64,000 nucleotides of DNA. Source: Niveibacterium sp. SC-1. Its GTDB lineage: Bacteria > Pseudomonadota > Gammaproteobacteria > Burkholderiales > Rhodocyclaceae. Location of the stretch: contig NZ_CP151275.1 of NCBI RefSeq assembly GCF_038235435.1, forward strand, positions 3,038,001-3,102,000, given 5' to 3'. The position numbers were made by a program, and so were the translations under genes. This document shows, one piece after another, positions 53,729 through 62,755 of this stretch; position 1 is the stretch's first letter, and each line of letters begins with the position of its first letter. The notes below the pieces were generated by a model. It was not told the origin of the DNA. It ran no database searches and saw only the letters and a program-made list of their open reading frames with translations.

Positions 53729-54940
53729 TCAGAACCTGATGCCGGACTTCTCGGCAACGGTGTGCATGTCCTTGTCGCCGCGCCCGGAGAGGTTCACCAG
53801 CAGCAACGTCTCGGGCGACAAGCTCGGCGCGATACGGATCGCGTGCGCCACGGCGTGGGACGATTCCAGCGCCGGGATGATGCCTTCGGTGCGGCACAGT
53901 GTGTGGAAGGCCGACAACGCTTCGGCATCGGTCACACTCACGTACTCGGCGCGCTGCGCATCCTTGAGCCAGGCGTGCTCGGGGCCAACACCCGGGTAAT
54001 CGAGACCGGCAGAAATCGAATGCGTCTCGATGATCTGGCCGTTTTCATCCTGCAGCAGGTAAGTGCGATTGCCGTGCAGTACGCCGGGCTTGCCGGCGGT
54101 CAACGAGGCCGAGTGACGGCCGGTTTCCAGGCCATCACCTGCAGCCTCGACGCCGATGAGGCGCACGTTGTGGTGCGGAATATACGGATAGAAGATGCCC
54201 ATGGCGTTGGAGCCGCCACCCACGCAGGCGATCACCTGGTCGGGCTGACGGCCGTAGCCTTCCTGCATCTGTGCGATGGCCTCGGTGCCGATCACGGCCT
54301 GGAAGTCGCGCACGAGCATCGGGTAAGGATGCGGGCCTGCAACCGTGCCGATGATGTAGAAGGTATCGGCGACATTGGTCACCCAGTCGCGCATCGCTTC
54401 GTTGAGCGCATCCTTGAGCGTCTTGGAGCCGGACTCCACGGGAACGACCGTGGCGCCGAGCAGCTTCATCCGATAGACGTTCGCGGCCTGGCGCTTAACG
54501 TCCTCCGAACCCATGTAGACGATGCACTCCATGCCATAGCGGGCAGCCACGGTGGCTGTCGCCACGCCATGCTGGCCAGCGCCCGTCTCGGCGATGATGC
54601 GCCGCTTGCCCATACGACGCGCGAGCAAGGCCTGGCCGATGCAGTTGTTTACCTTGTGCGCGCCGGTGTGGTTCAGATCCTCGCGTTTGAGCAGGATCTG
54701 CGCGCCGCCGAGCTTTTGCGACAGGTGCTTGGCGTGATAGATCGGGCTCGGGCGACCGACGTAGTGCTTGAGCTCGTACTCGAATTCGGCCCGAAACTCA
54801 GGATCGTTCTTGGCGAACTCGTAGGCTGCATTGAGCTCGGCCAGCGCCGGCATCAAGGTTTCCGAAACGAAGATCCCGCCGTAAGGGCCGAAGTGGCCGT
54901 GTTCGTCGGGAAGCGTGTAAGGCATGTCAGCCATCTGCAT
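53729..54940 (-). CDS. trpB: Tryptophan synthase beta subunit
   Basis: 403-residue PLP enzyme that condenses indole with serine. The PLP lysine lies in [20 protein letters not shown] (Lys about residue 93) and the cofactor phosphate loop is [12 protein letters not shown]. The N-terminus [15 protein letters not shown] is typical. Several ATGs cluster at the start; the one at 54940 has GGAG six bases upstream and overlaps the end of trpF by 14 bases in another frame. Confidence 0.97.
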   Translation of the reverse strand: MQMADMPYTLPDEHGHFGPYGGIFVSETLMPALAELNAAYEFAKNDPEFRAEFEYELKHYVGRPSPIYHAKHLSQKLGGAQILLKREDLNHTGAHKVNNCIGQALLARRMGKRRIIAETGAGQHGVATATVAARYGMECIVYMGSEDVKRQAANVYRMKLLGATVVPVESGSKTLKDALNEAMRDWVTNVADTFYIIGTVAGPHPYPMLVRDFQAVIGTEAIAQMQEGYGRQPDQVIACVGGGSNAMGIFYPYIPHHNVRLIGVEAAGDGLETGRHSASLTAGKPGVLHGNRTYLLQDENGQIIETHSISAGLDYPGVGPEHAWLKDAQRAEYVSVTDAEALSAFHTLCRTEGIIPALESSHAVAHAIRIAPSLSPETLLLVNLSGRGDKDMHTVAEKSGIRF

Positions 54941-55550
54941 TGCGCACTCCAGCCATGAAACCCGCGATCCGCTGAGCATCCTTGATGCCCTTCGCAGACT
55001 CGACGCCGCTGCTCACATCCACAGCCCAAGGCCGGATTCGGCGAATGGCGTCGGTGACGTTGTCGGGCGAAAGCCCGCCCGAGAGGATGAGCGGGCAAGG
55101 AAGGTCCTGCGGGATGAGGCTCCAATCGAAAGTCTGGCCTCCACCGCCATACCCCTCGACGAAGGCGTCCACAAGCAGGCCGCGGGCGTCCGAAAACGAA
55201 GCTGCGAAGTGTAGCAGATCGACCCCCGGCCGCATCCTCACGGCCTTGATGAAGGGCAGGCCGAAACTCGCGCAGAAGCCAGGATCCTCTTCGCCATGGA
55301 ACTGCAGCAATTGCAGCGGGACTTCGGCCAGGACGCGACGCACGTCCTGCGGCTCCGGATTGACGAAGAGCCCAACGGCCGTGACAAAAGGCGGCAGCGC
55401 CCGGGCTAGCGGCTTGGCCACGTCAATCGTCACGTAGCGCGGACTGGGTGGATAGAAGACGAAGCCGATCGCGTCGGCCCCCTCCTCCACGGCGACCGCT
55501 ACGTCCGTCTGGCGGGTCAAGCCGCAGATTTTCACGCGCGTTCGTTTCAC
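54927..55550 (-). CDS. trpF: Phosphoribosylanthranilate isomerase
   Basis: 207-residue TIM-barrel isomerase of tryptophan synthesis. The catalytic Cys is in [12 protein letters not shown] (residue 9) and the general acid in [23 protein letters not shown] and [15 protein letters not shown] form the phosphate site. It is a stand-alone enzyme, not a TrpCF fusion. The ATG overlaps the truA stop, linking pseudouridylation and trp genes in one transcript. Confidence 0.96.
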   Translation of the reverse strand: MKRTRVKICGLTRQTDVAVAVEEGADAIGFVFYPPSPRYVTIDVAKPLARALPPFVTAVGLFVNPEPQDVRRVLAEVPLQLLQFHGEEDPGFCASFGLPFIKAVRMRPGVDLLHFAASFSDARGLLVDAFVEGYGGGGQTFDWSLIPQDLPCPLILSGGLSPDNVTDAIRRIRPWAVDVSSGVESAKGIKDAQRIAGFMAGVRNADG

Positions 55551-56344
55551 AGAGTCATTCCCGGTAGAGGATCAGCCCGCAGCCTACCCCGATCAGGTAG
55601 GCCCAGACCATCCGGATAGTCGATGCCGCACAGGTAGAGGCCATCGGGTGCGAAGGTGGGCGCCGCGCGGCGGCGATCCCGGTCTTGCAGGAGTTGCGCG
55701 ACCCATTCTGGCTCTGCTGCGCCCTTTCCCACATGCACCAGGGCTCCCACCATGTTGCGCACCATGTGATGGAGGAAGGCGCTGGCCGCGAACTCGAAGA
55801 TGATGAGTTCGCCGATTCGTCGCACCGTCGCCTCGCGCATTTCCTTCACGGGTGACTTGGCCTGGCATTCCGCGGCGCGGAAACAACTGAAGTCCTGCGT
55901 ACCGAGCAAGAATCGCGCGGCGTGCCCCATGCGGTCCACGTCCAGAGGGAGGTGGTGCCAGCCGACACGACCGCTCAGCAAAGCCGGACGCACGGGTCGA
56001 TTGAGCAGCAGATAGCAGTAGGAACGCCCGAAAGCTGAAAAGCGTGCATGAAAATCGCCCTCCGATTCGACCGCCCAGCGTACTGCCACGCTGTCCGGCA
56101 GATGGCTATTCACGCCTCGCACCCATGCACTCAGGGGACGCTGTACCTGCGTATCGAAATGCGCGACCTGGAGCGCGGCGTGTACGCCAGCATCGGTACG
56201 CCCCGCGACGTGCAGGCGAGCGCTCTCGCCGGCGATCACGCCAAGCGCGCGCTCCAGGGCATCCTGGACCGTCGGGCGGCCGGTCTGCGACTGCCAGCCT
56301 GAGAAGGCTCGACCGTCGTACTCCAATCCGAGTGCGATTCTCAT
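55547..56344 (-). CDS. truA: tRNA pseudouridine(38-40) synthase TruA
   Basis: 265-residue enzyme that isomerises uridines 38–40 of the tRNA anticodon arm. The catalytic Asp is in VAGRTDAGVHALQV-type loop (AGRTDAGVHAA, about residue 51), with GVNSHLPDSVAVRW and FLHHMVRNMVGALVHVGKG following. The start FGLEYDGRAFSGWQ-like region (LGLEYDGRAFSGWQSQ) is typical. It is preceded by a terminator for fimV, so truA may have its own promoter. Confidence 0.96.
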   Translation of the reverse strand: MRIALGLEYDGRAFSGWQSQTGRPTVQDALERALGVIAGESARLHVAGRTDAGVHAALQVAHFDTQVQRPLSAWVRGVNSHLPDSVAVRWAVESEGDFHARFSAFGRSYCYLLLNRPVRPALLSGRVGWHHLPLDVDRMGHAARFLLGTQDFSCFRAAECQAKSPVKEMREATVRRIGELIIFEFAASAFLHHMVRNMVGALVHVGKGAAEPEWVAQLLQDRDRRRAAPTFAPDGLYLCGIDYPDGLGLPDRGRLRADPLPGMTL

Positions 56345-56404
56345 ACTTCAGGCCCTGCCACGGGGGGCTCTTGCCGATGCGAGAAAACTCGGGCGGCCAG
56401 AATG

Positions 56405-56429
56405 AAAAAGGCCCATCCGAAGATGGGCC
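56405..56429 (-). terminator. Terminator after fimV
   Basis: Perfect 8-bp stem GGCCCATC / GATGGGCC with a 4-base loop, followed on the minus strand by five T. It lies 37 bases past the fimV stop. Confidence 0.85.
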
Positions 56430-56465
56430 CCTGTTCGCGAACAGGCTGCCGCAGATAGCGACCGA

Positions 56466-59405
56466 TCAAGCCAGGCGCGCCAGAATGGCTTCCGCTTCGC
56501 GCTTCTGACCGGCAGAACCATCGGCCAGTACTTCTTCAAGCAGCTCGCGGGCGCCCTCGAAGTCGCGCATCTCTTCGTAGACGCGCGCCAACTCCAGCTT
56601 GGTGGTGACTTCTTCGTTGACGTTGACCTCTTCGTCGAGCAATTGCGGCTCCGGATGAGTATCCACCTGGGACTGCGGCGCCGCTGCGTGCTGCGGCAGT
56701 TCGAGATCAATACCGGAAAGATCGATCGAGCGATCTGCTGCAGGCGCGGCCGGGGCGCGCTCTTCGTTGAAGTCGAAGTCGAGCAGGCTGCTCTCGAAAT
56801 TCGTCTTCTCAAGATCGACGAAGGACTCGGATTTGGTCCCGAGGGACGAACTGACACCGAGGTCTTCGTCGTCCACGACGACCGGCTCGTGCGCCAAGGC
56901 AGGCGCCGGGGAGCCCATATCCAGATCCATGGTGAGCGGCGCTTCGGTCGAGGAAGCACCGAGATTCGTCGCGCTCAACTTGGCCTCATCGATGGCCAGA
57001 TCGTGTCCCTCGAGTTCCAGCGGCGGGAGCTCATCAAGATCAAGCTCGGCGGGCTTGGCCGGCGGAGCAATGACGCGCGTCACCTCGGCGTCAGCCGGTG
57101 CCAGCGGAGCCGGCGTTACGTCCAGGTCAAGATTGAAATCGAGACCGGAGTCGTCGAGCTTGGCGTCGTGCTCCTCGATAGCCTGTTCGATATCCGCGCG
57201 CGCCGCCTGGCCGATTTCACCCGGCATGGTCCAGGTAGCCTGCATGGCCGTCGCGGGGTTTGCGCCAAAGGCTACGGGCTCGGCCATCACCGGCTTCACA
57301 GGCGCAACGGGTTCCGGTTCAGGCTCGACCTGGAACTCCAGCGGCGAACTGGCGGTGAAACTGGGTGCTTCTTCAACCTCCGGCTCGACGAAGGAAAGCT
57401 CGTCGATCATCGCCGGCTCCGGCTGCGGCGCGGTCGCGCGCTGGCTATCGGTGCGATAAAGGGGATTGTCCGGATCCAGCTTGGAGCCCAGATCGGCCGC
57501 CTTGAACCAGTCCGCGCCACTGCCGCCGGTCTGCGTATACAGGTCCGTGGCGATGTTCTCGAACTGCTTCAAGCTCTTGCGCTGGGAATAGATCTCCAGC
57601 AGCTTGACGTGGATCGCGGTGCGGCTCGGGTCGCTCTTGAGCGCATCCAGCAGGATTTCTTCGGCCTGCGCGTCGCGGCCATAGGCCATGTACACGTCGG
57701 CCTCAGCGACCGGATCGACACCTTCGTCAGCGTCGATGGAAGTCAGACCCGACTGGCTGAAATCGGTCGGCAACACGCTGCTGCCCGTGTCGACCGTCTG
57801 CCCGCCAGCAGGCCCGATGACCGATTCGCCACCGGTCTGGGTCGCCGACAGTGCCGTCGTATCAGGCCCGGGGCCCTTGCCCTGACGACGACGGTAGGCG
57901 ACGAGCCCAAGCAGCAGCACGGCCACGCCCCCCAAGCCTGCGAGGACGGCCGAGTTGCCGAACAGACCACTGAGGAAGCTCTCCTCTTGCGGCGCAGGTT
58001 CGGGAGCAGGTGCGGGTTTTGCGACAGGCTTGGACTGTTCCGCCGCGGCGACGGGAGTCGGCGCAGAGGCCTCGGCTACAGGTTCCGTCACACTTGCGGC
58101 CGACTGTTGCGCTGTCGGAGCGACCGGAGCGGATTGCTCGACCACGACGGCGGCCGGGGCGGGTTCAGGCGCCTTCTCTACCGGCTTGGTTTCGGCGGCG
58201 GGGCTGGCGGCTGCCGCAGGCGCTGCAGTCTTTTCGCTCTGGAGCTTGGCGAGATTCTGACTCTTCAGCTCCAGCAGCTTCTGCAGATCCTTGACGTTCT
58301 TCTCGAGCTCGGCGACGCGCGAATTGGCTTCCTGCAGCGCTTTTTCGCGCGTAGCCAGATCCTCTTCCAGCGCCTGCACACGACCGGCAGACGCCGCACC
58401 GCTGCCATCCTTGGCGACCTGGGTCTTGGAGATCTTGAGTTGGTCCTTGGTCTCCGCCTGTTTGGCCGGCTCTTCGGCCTTCGGCGTGACCTTACCCGAT
58501 GCGCTTTGCTGGGCAGCGCTGTCTTTCGCCGGAGACTGCGCGACGATCGCGCCGGCCTTCTGGCGATAGGACTCGAAGTTCTCTTTCAGTTCGGCCAGCG
58601 TGCGCCGGGCTTCCGCGGGAGTGGTGCTACGCGCCGTGTTCGCGTCAGGAACCTTGAGTTCCTGCCCAACGCGCAAGCGGTTGATGTTTCCGTTCGGAAA
58701 CGCAGTGCGGTTGGCGTTATAGAGCGCCGCCAGCATCTGTTCGACGCTCGCGTCGGCCGGGCGATTGGCGCTAGCGATGGATGTCAGCGTGTCGCCGCTC
58801 TTGACCGTGTAGTCGCCGCCCTCGGTGGAGGCTGCAGGCGCCGCCTCAGCCTTGGCGGGCGCCTTGGCCGGCTTTTCGCTCGCTGCCGCAGGCGTTGCTG
58901 CTGTGGACTGAGAGGCTGAAGCACGACCACGACGACCACGCGGCGTGGTCGGTTGGGATTCCAACGATTTGACGACGGGCTGCCCGGCCTCCGAGGCCAC
59001 TTTCGGTGCCGCTTCCGCAGCCGGGTCGAGCAGGAACGTGTATTCCCGGATCAGACGGCCGCCAGCCCAGTTCACTTCGAGAAGGAAGTCCAGGAAGGGC
59101 TCGTTGATCGGTTTGTCGCTCGCGATCTTGACGACAGCACCGGCTCCCCGGCGCTCCAGCGTCAGGCGCAGACTCGACAGATGCGGGGCGTAGTCAATGT
59201 TCGCGCGGCGGAAGGCGTCGATCGAAGCGATCCGGGCATTGATCGAATCAAGCTCCTCGGCGCTGCCGGAAACGTCTACTTCAGCGCGGAGCGGCTGCCC
59301 CAGGGCGCTGAAAACATTGAGTTTCCCGAGCCCTGCAGCGTCGGCGGCAAAAGGTAGGGCTGCGATCGCCGCTGCGATCAGGCTGGCGCGGAACGAAGTC
59401 TTCAT
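56466..59405 (-). CDS. fimV: FimV-like peptidoglycan-binding pilus/polarity protein
   Basis: 979-residue inner-membrane protein. Order: signal peptide (about residues 1–24), an N-terminal FimV domain (about 25–128), a LysM domain (about 198–253; GDYTVKSGDTLTSIASAN), a coiled coil (about 340–395), a Pro/Ala-rich stretch, one transmembrane segment (about 482–503), an acidic cytoplasmic half, and a C-terminal FimV/TPR-like motif (LARVYEEMRDFEGARELLEE). FimV organises polar type IV pili and twitching in Pseudomonas. The order asd–fimV–truA is conserved. No pilus genes are in the window. Confidence 0.93.
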   Translation of the reverse strand: MKTSFRASLIAAAIAALPFAADAAGLGKLNVFSALGQPLRAEVDVSGSAEELDSINARIASIDAFRRANIDYAPHLSSLRLTLERRGAGAVVKIASDKPINEPFLDFLLEVNWAGGRLIREYTFLLDPAAEAAPKVASEAGQPVVKSLESQPTTPRGRRGRASASQSTAATPAAASEKPAKAPAKAEAAPAASTEGGDYTVKSGDTLTSIASANRPADASVEQMLAALYNANRTAFPNGNINRLRVGQELKVPDANTARSTTPAEARRTLAELKENFESYRQKAGAIVAQSPAKDSAAQQSASGKVTPKAEEPAKQAETKDQLKISKTQVAKDGSGAASAGRVQALEEDLATREKALQEANSRVAELEKNVKDLQKLLELKSQNLAKLQSEKTAAPAAAASPAAETKPVEKAPEPAPAAVVVEQSAPVAPTAQQSAASVTEPVAEASAPTPVAAAEQSKPVAKPAPAPEPAPQEESFLSGLFGNSAVLAGLGGVAVLLLGLVAYRRRQGKGPGPDTTALSATQTGGESVIGPAGGQTVDTGSSVLPTDFSQSGLTSIDADEGVDPVAEADVYMAYGRDAQAEEILLDALKSDPSRTAIHVKLLEIYSQRKSLKQFENIATDLYTQTGGSGADWFKAADLGSKLDPDNPLYRTDSQRATAPQPEPAMIDELSFVEPEVEEAPSFTASSPLEFQVEPEPEPVAPVKPVMAEPVAFGANPATAMQATWTMPGEIGQAARADIEQAIEEHDAKLDDSGLDFNLDLDVTPAPLAPADAEVTRVIAPPAKPAELDLDELPPLELEGHDLAIDEAKLSATNLGASSTEAPLTMDLDMGSPAPALAHEPVVVDDEDLGVSSSLGTKSESFVDLEKTNFESSLLDFDFNEERAPAAPAADRSIDLSGIDLELPQHAAAPQSQVDTHPEPQLLDEEVNVNEEVTTKLELARVYEEMRDFEGARELLEEVLADGSAGQKREAEAILARLA

Positions 59406-59457
59406 TGAGCGGGCCCGTTCAGACGGGAATTATGCTGGTTTTATCAAAATAACATCA

Positions 59458-59484
59458 TAGGTTTAGCCAAGCAAGCTAAACCTA
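59458..59484. promoter_or_regulatory. Perfect 10-bp palindrome upstream of fimV
   Basis: TAGGTTTAGC – 7 bases – GCTAAACCTA in an A+T-rich stretch. It abuts a weak candidate fimV promoter (CATAAT at 59429–59434 on the minus strand, poor -35 at 59452–59457), as an activator site would. A terminator role is unlikely because no T-run follows. Confidence 0.5.
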
Positions 59485-59535
59485 TTCCTCATGATTCGAT
59501 GCCAAATGCAAGCACACATCGATCATTGCTGCTCA

Positions 59536-59565
59536 CAAAAATGGCGCGACTCTCGCCGCGCCATT
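59536..59565 (-). terminator. Terminator after asd
   Basis: 9-bp stem AATGGCGCG / CGCGCCATT with an 8-base loop and TTTTTG on the minus strand, 22 bases after the asd stop. It ends the leu–asd transcript. Confidence 0.85.
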
Positions 59566-59587
59566 CCTTATCCGTGTCGCCGCAAAC

Positions 59588-60691
59588 TCACTTGGCGAGC
59601 AGGATGCGCAGCATGCGGCGCAGTGGTTCGGCGGCGCCCCAGAGGAGTTGGTCGCCGATCACAAACGCGGAAAGGTATTCGGGCCCCATGTTGAGCTTGC
59701 GCACGCGGCCCACGCCGATTTCCAGGCCGCCAGTCACGGCGGCAGGCGTCAGTTCGCGGGCGGAGATCTCGCGCTCGTTGGGCACCCACTTCACCCAGTC
59801 GTTGCCCGACTTGATGATGCTTTCAATATCGGCAAGCGGCAGGTCTTTCTTGAGCTTGAGCGTCAGCGCAAGACTATGGCAGCGCATCGCGCCGATACGC
59901 ACACAGAGACCATCGACCGGAATGGTTTTGTCAGTATCGAGGATCTTGTTGACTTCAGCCTGACCCTTCCACTCTTCCTTGGACTGGCCGTTCTCGAGTT
60001 GCTTGTCGATCCAGGGGATCAGGCCGCCAGCCAGCGGGGCGCCGAAGAATTCGCTCGGCACGTCTTCGCGGATAGCCTTGGCCACCTTGCGATCGATGTC
60101 GAGGATCGCCGAGGACGGATTGGCGAGATCTTCCGCCACGGCGGCGTGGATCACGCCCATGCCCTTGAGCAGCTCGCGCATGTTGTTGGCGCCGGCGCCG
60201 CTGGCGGCTTGATAGGTCATCGAAGAGACCCATTCCACCAGGCCCTCGCGGAACAGGCCACCCACGCCCATCAACAGGATGGAGTTGGTGCAGTTGCCGC
60301 CGATGAAGTTCTTGACGCCCTTGGCCAGCGCCGTATCGATCACATTGCGATTGACCGGGTCGAGGATGATGACCGCGTCTTCCTGCATGCGCATGGTCGA
60401 CGCCGCGTCGATCCAGTAGCCGTTCCAGCCGGCCGCGCGCAGCTTCGGATAGACCTCGGTCGTGTAGTCACCGCCCTGGCAGGTGATGACCACGTCCATG
60501 GTCTTGAGCTCGTCGATCGCGCTGGCGTCCTTCAGGGGCGGCACTTCGCGACCGATGTCCGGACCCTTGCCACCCACATTGGAGGTGGTAAAGAAGACCG
60601 ACTCGATCAGCTCGAAGTCCTTTTCTTCGCGCATGCGCTGCATGAGCACGGAGCCCACCATGCCGCGCCAACCGACAAAACCGACACGCAT
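59588..60691 (-). CDS. asd: Aspartate-semialdehyde dehydrogenase
   Basis: 367-residue NADPH-dependent enzyme making aspartate semialdehyde for lysine, threonine and methionine. The Rossmann start [18 protein letters not shown], the nucleophilic Cys in [17 protein letters not shown] (about residue 133) and the His of [16 protein letters not shown] (about 275) are in place. This is the enteric-type Asd with GWRGMVGS. The ATG at 60691 has GAGG eight bases upstream. DapB, which acts later in the same pathway, is at 23451. Confidence 0.97.
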   Translation of the reverse strand: MRVGFVGWRGMVGSVLMQRMREEKDFELIESVFFTTSNVGGKGPDIGREVPPLKDASAIDELKTMDVVITCQGGDYTTEVYPKLRAAGWNGYWIDAASTMRMQEDAVIILDPVNRNVIDTALAKGVKNFIGGNCTNSILLMGVGGLFREGLVEWVSSMTYQAASGAGANNMRELLKGMGVIHAAVAEDLANPSSAILDIDRKVAKAIREDVPSEFFGAPLAGGLIPWIDKQLENGQSKEEWKGQAEVNKILDTDKTIPVDGLCVRIGAMRCHSLALTLKLKKDLPLADIESIIKSGNDWVKWVPNEREISARELTPAAVTGGLEIGVGRVRKLNMGPEYLSAFVIGDQLLWGAAEPLRRMLRILLAK

Positions 60692-60768
60692 TTGAATTTC
60701 CTCTATCCCCCTGCCCTTTTCCCTGCCACCTGCCGTCGGCAGGGAGCTGGGACGGAAGGGGCAATGGA

Positions 60769-60879
60769 TCAGACCGGAATGATTCCGGTGGTTTTCTTGA
60801 TGATGATGAGGGTCGCGATCACGCCTGCCGCTACGGGCATCGTGGAGATCGGGGAGATCGGAAAGTGCGACCGGCTCAT
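60769..60879 (-). CDS. Possible 36-residue hydrophobic ORF between leuB and asd
   Basis: The ATG at 60879 lies 12 bases after the leuB stop and is preceded by AAAGAGACAAAG. The product begins [19 protein letters not shown], continues with [10 protein letters not shown] and ends TTGIIPV, giving one short hydrophobic segment (about residues 14–27). The last codons overlap the inverted repeat ACCGGAAT-GATTCCGGT. No family is recognised. It could be an operon-internal small membrane protein or simply spacer; conservation would decide. Confidence 0.35.
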   Translation of the reverse strand: MSRSHFPISPISTMPVAAGVIATLIIIKKTTGIIPV

Positions 60880-60891
60880 GTCTTTGTCTCT

Positions 60892-61965
60892 TTACAGCGC
60901 CGCCAGCACGGCGTCGCCCATTTCGCGGGTGCCCACGCGCTTGCAGCCTTCTTCCCAGATGTCGCCCGTACGCAAACCCAGGGCGAGCACCTTCTTGACG
61001 GCCGACTCCACGCGCTGCGCGGCGGCCTCGTTGCCGAAACTGTAGCGCAGCATCATCGCAGCCGAAAGGATCGTCGCGAGTGGGTTCGCCACGCCCTTGC
61101 CGGCGATGTCCGGAGCCGAACCGTGGCTGGGCTCGTACAGACCCTTGTTGCTGGCGTCGAGCGATGCCGAGGGCAGCATGCCGATCGATCCGGTGAGCAT
61201 CGAGGCCTCGTCGGACAGGATGTCGCCGAACATGTTGCCGGTGACCATCACGTCGAACTGCTTGGGCGCCTTCACCAACTGCATCGCAGCGTTGTCTACC
61301 AGCATGTGTGAGAGCTCGACGTCCGGGTAATCCTTGGACAGCTCGATCATCACATCGCGCCAGAGCTGGGTGGTTTCCAGCACGTTCATCTTGTCGACCG
61401 AGCAAACGCGGCGATTGCGCTTGCGCGCGGCCTCGAAAGCGACCTTGCCGATGCGACGGATTTCGCTTTCCGAGTAGATCATCGTGTTCCAGCCCACGCG
61501 CTGGCTGCGGCCATCGACTTCGCGGTTTTCCACGCCACGCGGTTCGCCGAAGTAGATGTCGCCGGTCAGCTCGCGCACGATCAGGATGTCCAGGCCGGAC
61601 ACGACCTCGGGCTTGAGCGTGGACGCGTTCGCGAGCTCCGGATACAGGATCGCCGGGCGCAGGTTCGCAAAGAGGTTCAGGTCCTTGCGGATCGCCAGCA
61701 GGCCGCGCTCGGGGCGCAGCGGACGGGGATTGTTGTCCCACTGCGGGCCGCCGACCGCGCCGAGCAGCACGGCGTCGGCTTCGCGCGCCAGCTTCTGCGT
61801 CGCTTCCGGATAGGCACTGCCGGCAGCATCCACGGCACAGCCGCCCAGCAGCGCGGGTTCGAGCTCGATCTTCAGACCATCGGTGCGCAGCGCTTCGAGC
61901 ACGCGCACGGCTTCTGCAACGATTTCCGGGCCGATGCCGTCACCGGCCAGAACACAGACTTTCAC
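60892..61965 (-). CDS. leuB: 3-isopropylmalate dehydrogenase
   Basis: 357-residue NAD-dependent beta-decarboxylating dehydrogenase, third step of leucine synthesis. [20 protein letters not shown] is the N-terminus; [19 protein letters not shown] holds substrate arginines; the C-terminal metal Asp and the NAD-binding part are in [19 protein letters not shown]. It follows leuD after 11 bases. Confidence 0.97.
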   Translation of the reverse strand: MKVCVLAGDGIGPEIVAEAVRVLEALRTDGLKIELEPALLGGCAVDAAGSAYPEATQKLAREADAVLLGAVGGPQWDNNPRPLRPERGLLAIRKDLNLFANLRPAILYPELANASTLKPEVVSGLDILIVRELTGDIYFGEPRGVENREVDGRSQRVGWNTMIYSESEIRRIGKVAFEAARKRNRRVCSVDKMNVLETTQLWRDVMIELSKDYPDVELSHMLVDNAAMQLVKAPKQFDVMVTGNMFGDILSDEASMLTGSIGMLPSASLDASNKGLYEPSHGSAPDIAGKGVANPLATILSAAMMLRYSFGNEAAAQRVESAVKKVLALGLRTGDIWEEGCKRVGTREMGDAVLAAL

Positions 61966-61976
61966 GCGGTTTCCTC

Positions 61977-62615
61977 TCAGGAGAACAGCCAGGGTTGTTC
62001 CGCGCGGCGGCGGGATTCGAATTCGCGGATCACGTCCGCGTGACGCAAGGTCAGGCCGATATCGTCCAGCCCGTTGAGCAGGCAGTACTTGCGGAAGGCA
62101 TCCACGTCGAAGGGAATGACCTTGCCGTCGGGGCGCGTCACGGTCTGAGCGTCCAGATCGATACGCAGGCGATACGCCGGGAAGACGGCCACCTGGTCGA
62201 ACAACGCGGAAACTTCACTCGCCGGCAGGACGATCGGCAGCAGGCCGTTCTTGAAGCAGTTGTTGAAGAAGATGTCGGCGTAGCTTGGCGCGATCAACGC
62301 GCGAAAGCCGTAGTCTTCGATCGCCCAGGGCGCGTGCTCACGCGAGGAGCCACAACCGAAGTTCTCGCGCGCCAGCAGCACGCTCGCACCCTTGAAGCGC
62401 TCCTGGTTGAGAACGAAGTTCGGGTTGAGCGGACGACCGGAGTTGTCCATGCCCGGTTCGCCATGGTCCATATAGCGCCATTCGTCGAACAGGTTCGGCC
62501 CGAAGCCCGAGCGCTTGATCGACTTGAGAAACTGCTTGGGGATGATCGCGTCGGTATCGACGTTGGCGCGGTCAAGCGGCGCCACCAAGCCATCGAGTTG
62601 GGTGAACTTCTGCAT
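61977..62615 (-). CDS. leuD: 3-isopropylmalate dehydratase small subunit
   Basis: 212-residue swivelling domain that completes the aconitase-like LeuCD enzyme. Signatures are [20 protein letters not shown] near the N-terminus and [20 protein letters not shown] (about residues 79–98). The ATG shares one base with the stop of the entericidin-like gene (TAATG), so leuC, the lipoprotein gene and leuD are translated in series. Confidence 0.97.
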   Translation of the reverse strand: MQKFTQLDGLVAPLDRANVDTDAIIPKQFLKSIKRSGFGPNLFDEWRYMDHGEPGMDNSGRPLNPNFVLNQERFKGASVLLARENFGCGSSREHAPWAIEDYGFRALIAPSYADIFFNNCFKNGLLPIVLPASEVSALFDQVAVFPAYRLRIDLDAQTVTRPDGKVIPFDVDAFRKYCLLNGLDDIGLTLRHADVIREFESRRRAEQPWLFS

Positions 62616-62737
62616 TACTTCTTTCCCTGAATCTTGTCGCCGACCTTTTCAACGTCCTTGCCAAAGCCATGCACCGTGTTGCAGGCCGTCAGCGACAGGG
62701 CTGCGAGGGCGACGAGAACAATGCGGACAATCTTCAT
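62615..62737 (-). CDS. Entericidin A/B-like lipoprotein
   Basis: 40-residue peptide between leuC and leuD. A lipoprotein signal ([19 protein letters not shown], Cys at residue 19) is followed by the short basic tail [20 protein letters not shown], matching the EcnA/EcnB family. The ATG has GGAG seven bases upstream, and the stop overlaps the leuD start. Entericidins form a toxin/antidote pair in E. coli, but only one member is present here, so toxin–antidote function is not implied. Confidence 0.88.
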   Translation of the reverse strand: MKIVRIVLVALAALSLTACNTVHGFGKDVEKVGDKIQGKK

Positions 62738-62755
62738 CAAACGCTCCGGCTCGGG

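Noticed and set aside
59588..61741. A 717-codon frame that would extend asd at its N-terminus into leuB
   Set aside because: The family start [14 protein letters not shown] is at 60691 with a good ribosome site; the extension overlaps leuB in another frame and has no homology.
62615..62737. Entericidin-like gene as a toxin–antidote module
   Set aside because: Only one small lipoprotein is present and its position between leuC and leuD is common in related bacteria.
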